DNA of 17,639 nt from JAWWBG01 sp033721095 (lineage in GTDB: Bacteria; Actinomycetota; Nitriliruptoria; Nitriliruptorales; Nitriliruptoraceae): the NCBI GenBank assembly GCA_033721095.1, contig JAWWBG010000025.1:1-17639 (forward strand), given 5' to 3'. The notes under the pieces are model-generated. The model ran no database searches, was not told the origin of the DNA, and was given only the letters and a program-made list of their open reading frames with translations. Below are positions 13,275 through 17,639 of this stretch, piece by piece. Numbering within the stretch: position 1 is the stretch's first letter; every line of letters begins with the position of its first letter. The position numbers and the translations under genes are program-made.

Positions 13275-13775
13275 GTGATCGAGCTGGAGCTGGTGGGTGT
13301 CCGCGTGGAGCTGCCCGCGAACCAGCCGATCATCCTGCTCAAGGAGCGGAACGGGTCGCGCTACCTGCCGATCTGGATCGGCGCGACCGAAGCCGCGGCC
13401 ATCGCCTTCGCCCTCCAGGGTGTCGAGACGCCTCGACCGTTGACCCACGACCTGTTCGTCGATGTGCTCGGCAGTCTCAACGTGGACCTGGCCGCGGTCC
13501 ACATCACGGACCTCCAGGATGGGACCTACTACGCCGAGCTCCAGCTGACACAGAACGGCAGCGTCCACGCCGTCTCGGCTCGGCCCTCGGACGCGATCGC
13601 GCTCGCGTCACGGCTCGACGACGTGGTGATCCTGGGCGAGGACGCCGTCCTCGACGAAGCCGGCATCGAGATCGCCGACGAGGACATCGGCGACGGTGAG
13701 GACCCCGAGGAGGAGGTCCAGCGCTTCCGCGACTTCCTCGACACGGTCACTCCCGAGGACTTCAAGAACGCCTGA
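13275..13775 (+). CDS. Bifunctional nuclease family protein (BFN, DUF151)
   Basis: The 166-aa product matches the BFN/DUF151 family throughout. It starts IELELVGVRVELPANQPIILLKERNGSRYLPIWIGATEAAAIAFALQGVETPRPLTHDLF, continues DLQDGTYYAELQL and the hallmark SARPSDAIALASRL, and ends in an acidic tail with EEEVQRFRDFLDTVTPEDF. A plant member was described as having RNase and DNase activity; the bacterial role is not established. The GTG at 13275 is chosen because GGGAGG sits 7 nt upstream and the conserved block begins immediately. It corresponds to M. tuberculosis Rv1829, between the two MerR genes. It is flanked by a hairpin upstream and a strong terminator downstream, so it is probably monocistronic. 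Confidence 0.9.
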   Translation: MIELELVGVRVELPANQPIILLKERNGSRYLPIWIGATEAAAIAFALQGVETPRPLTHDLFVDVLGSLNVDLAAVHITDLQDGTYYAELQLTQNGSVHAVSARPSDAIALASRLDDVVILGEDAVLDEAGIEIADEDIGDGEDPEEEVQRFRDFLDTVTPEDFKNA

Positions 13776-13806
13776 ATCGCTCGGATGCCGGCGATTGGCG
13801 CTTTTC
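13769..13806 (+). terminator. Intrinsic terminator after bfn
   Basis: CGCC-(tg)-AATCGC at 13769-13780 pairs with GCGATT-GGCG at 13791-13800, with a two-base bulge. The loop contains a further small CGG/CCG stem. CTTTTC follows at once (T-run 13802-13805). Stem plus T-run is the classic Rho-independent layout and is the clearest terminator in the window. Confidence 0.7.
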
Positions 13807-13850
13807 TGCTCGTGGCAGCGCGCCGGCGCGACGCGCGTGACACCGCCAGG

Positions 13851-13879
13851 ATCTCAACCTTGAGTTGAGGGTTGGGGAT
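13851..13879 (+). promoter_or_regulatory. Nested inverted repeat upstream of the resR-like promoter, candidate operator
   Basis: CTCAAC (13853-13858) and GTTGAG (13864-13869) form a 6-bp inverted repeat with a 5-bp centre. Overlapping it, CAACC and GGTTG (13855-13859 and 13870-13874) form a wider one. The dyad ends 44 bp before the -35 element of the next gene. A MerR-type regulator encoded nearby could bind it; this is inference. Confidence 0.4.
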
Positions 13880-13912
13880 CGGGATTTTCCCTGCACTCGA
13901 GGGTGAGGGTCG

Positions 13913-13942
13913 TTGACATCCGCGGGATCCGATTCGTAGCCT
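13913..13942 (+). promoter_or_regulatory. Sigma-70-type promoter of the resR-like gene
   Basis: A perfect -35 TTGACA at 13913-13918, an 18-bp spacer, and a -10 TAGCCT at 13937-13942. The predicted start near 13949 leaves a ~120-nt untranslated leader before the ATG at 14069. It lies directly after the bfn terminator and is the best-formed promoter in the window. Confidence 0.6.
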
Positions 13943-13967
13943 CCGTGAAGTTCCACTCGTGTCGTTC

Positions 13968-14010
13968 GGTTGGCAGACCCGCGACACGGCCGGCGGCAGG
14001 TTGGCAGACC
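13968..14010 (+). repeat. 12-bp direct repeat in the leader of the resR-like gene
   Basis: GGTTGGCAGACC occurs exactly at 13968-13979 and again at 13999-14010, 31 bp apart (about three helical turns). Both copies are downstream of the predicted transcription start, in the 5' untranslated leader. They could be a protein-binding pair or an RNA element. Confidence 0.55.
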
Positions 14011-14068
14011 ATGCGCCGCCCAACCGGAACGCGGGGAGCCCTGCGGGCTCGGCGAAGGACCATCGGAC

Positions 14069-14569
14069 ATGGCGACACCTGGCGGACAACTGGCGTTGAC
14101 GATCGGCGACGAGCCCGTCAGCGGCTATCGCGGACCCACGGCCTGCAAGATCGTGGGGATCACCTACCGGCAGCTCGACTACTGGGCGCGCACTGGCCTC
14201 GTGGAGCCGACCGTGCAGTCGGCTGATGGCTCGGGCAGCAAGCGGCTCTACTCGTTCGACGACATCGTCCGGCTCAAGGTGGTCAAGCGCCTGCTCGATG
14301 CGGGTGTCTCCCTCCAGAAGGTTCGCCTTGCCGTCGAGGAGCTGGCGCACCGCGGGCAGACGCCCGCCGACGTGACGCTCGTCTCCGATGGCACCTCGGT
14401 CTATGCGGTCGACGATGATGCGCAGGTCGTGGACCTGCTGCGCAAGGGCCAGGGCGTGTTCGCGATCGCGATGGCGCCCGTCGTGGCAGAGGTCGAGGGT
14501 GACGTGGCGCTGTTCCCGGCCGAGCCGCTGGACGACGACACGATCGACAGCGCGGCCCGCTCCGCCTGA
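14069..14569 (+). CDS. resR: MerR-family regulator, ResR/McdR (Rv1830)-like
   Basis: This 166-aa protein has the distinctive block of the Rv1830 group: GYRGPTACKIVGITYRQLDYWARTGLVEP, GSGSKRLYSFDDIVRLKVVKRLLDAGVSLQKVRLAVEEL, then a small C-terminal domain (TLVSDGTSVYAVDDDAQVVDLLRKGQGVFAIAMAPVVAEVEGDVALFPAE). The first ~90 residues after the lead-in are the MerR DNA-binding winged helix and the start of the linker helix; no metal- or drug-binding cysteines are seen. In mycobacteria this regulator influences cell division and antibiotic resilience. I chose the ATG at 14069 because GAAGGA at 14054-14059 is 9 nt upstream; a longer frame from 13970 has non-conserved, repeat-encoded residues. It follows bfn and precedes gcvP, as in M. 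tuberculosis. It has its own promoter and a candidate operator upstream. Confidence 0.87.
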   Translation: MATPGGQLALTIGDEPVSGYRGPTACKIVGITYRQLDYWARTGLVEPTVQSADGSGSKRLYSFDDIVRLKVVKRLLDAGVSLQKVRLAVEELAHRGQTPADVTLVSDGTSVYAVDDDAQVVDLLRKGQGVFAIAMAPVVAEVEGDVALFPAEPLDDDTIDSAARSA

Positions 14570-14641
14570 CAACCCGTCCCGCTTCTTGGTCGGGCTTGGC
14601 GCCGGCTGGTTGCATGGGCGGCGGCCGCCACCAGGGACCGT

Positions 14642-17473
<2,832 letters not shown>

Positions 17474-17485
<12 letters not shown>

Positions 17486-17639
17486 GAAGGCCAGGTCGGT
17501 CACGTCCCGGTACGGGCCGAAGTGCTCGTCCCAGAATGAGTACGACACATCGGGCAGGCGCGGGAGTCGTACGCCGAGCGCCTGTGAAATCGTTTCCCGG
17601 AGCACGTTGACCGCCGTGACCGGCATGTCCTCCGGGATC
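17474..17639 (-). CDS. 3' end of an unidentified convergent gene (partial)
   Basis: On the minus strand a frame enters from the right edge and reads 54 residues to a TGA (plus-strand 17474-17476). It ends in LPDVSYSFWDEHFGPYRDVTDLAFSSP. Third codon positions are mostly G or C, as in the window's real genes, and no stop interrupts it, so it looks like true coding sequence rather than a shadow. I do not recognise the family from this fragment. The stop lies inside the last codons of gcvP, giving a 12-bp tail-to-tail overlap; no terminator hairpin fits between them. Confidence 0.6.

Noticed and set aside
13859..13879. HspR HAIR operator (CTTGAGT-N7-ACTCAAG)
   Set aside because: Only the first half-site CTTGAGT is present; the expected second half is not found 7 bp away, and the nearby MerR protein is ResR-like, not HspR.
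13970..14068. Upstream ATG at 13970 as the start of the resR-like gene
   Set aside because: The added residues are not like the family, cover the direct repeats, and the ATG at 14069 has a GAAGGA ribosome binding site.
14570..14641. Glycine riboswitch before gcvP (also looked for before gcvH)
   Set aside because: The 72-bp and 30-bp gaps are too short for a tandem glycine aptamer and the conserved core is not visible.

Overview
The window is high-GC DNA whose gene order is typical of Actinobacteria. It joins two neighbourhoods that are separate in Mycobacterium tuberculosis: scpA-scpB-rluB-cmk-der (as in Rv1709-Rv1713) and pgsA / gcvH-garA-ftsR-bfn-merR-gcvP (as in Rv1822-Rv1832). A fused cytidylate kinase/Der, a GarA-type FHA protein with an N-terminal zinc ribbon, and an AroH-type chorismate mutase suggest a deep-branching, non-mycobacterial actinobacterium (for example the Nitriliruptoria/Acidimicrobiia side). 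The lineage is an inference from family content and was not computed.

Layout. Positions 1-1193 hold no convincing gene but carry two short arrays of a degenerate 8-bp repeat. A tight operon follows at 1194-4304, scpA, scpB, rluB and aroH, each start overlapping the previous stop by 4 bp. After a 367-bp gap come tyrA (4672-5841), a 121-bp spacer with another octamer array, and aroA overlapping the cmk-der fusion (5963-9408). A tRNA-Pro(GGG) lies at 9532-9608. Then come pgsA, gcvH, and an overlapping trio (GarA-like FHA protein, FtsR-like MerR regulator, D-Ala-D-Ala carboxypeptidase) ending in a hairpin at 13161-13184. The bifunctional nuclease gene ends in a hairpin plus T-run terminator. A ResR/McdR-like MerR gene follows with a clear sigma-70-type promoter, and then full-length gcvP. 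The last 166 bases hold the 3' end of a convergent gene on the minus strand.

How the genes fit together. The left half couples chromosome condensation (ScpAB), ribosome maturation (RluB, Der), pyrimidine nucleotide supply (Cmk) and aromatic amino acid synthesis (AroA, AroH, TyrA). The right half couples glycine cleavage (GcvH, GcvP) with a GarA-type metabolic switch, two MerR regulators whose actinobacterial relatives control cell division, and a peptidoglycan carboxypeptidase.

The most unusual signal is a degenerate tandem repeat with an 8-bp period (core TCGACAAG/TCGACAAA). It appears at four places in the first 6 kb: two in the gene-free leader, one inside the translated 3' end of rluB, and one straddling the tyrA stop, where it forms a perfect 12-bp inverted repeat. 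I do not recognise it as a described element.
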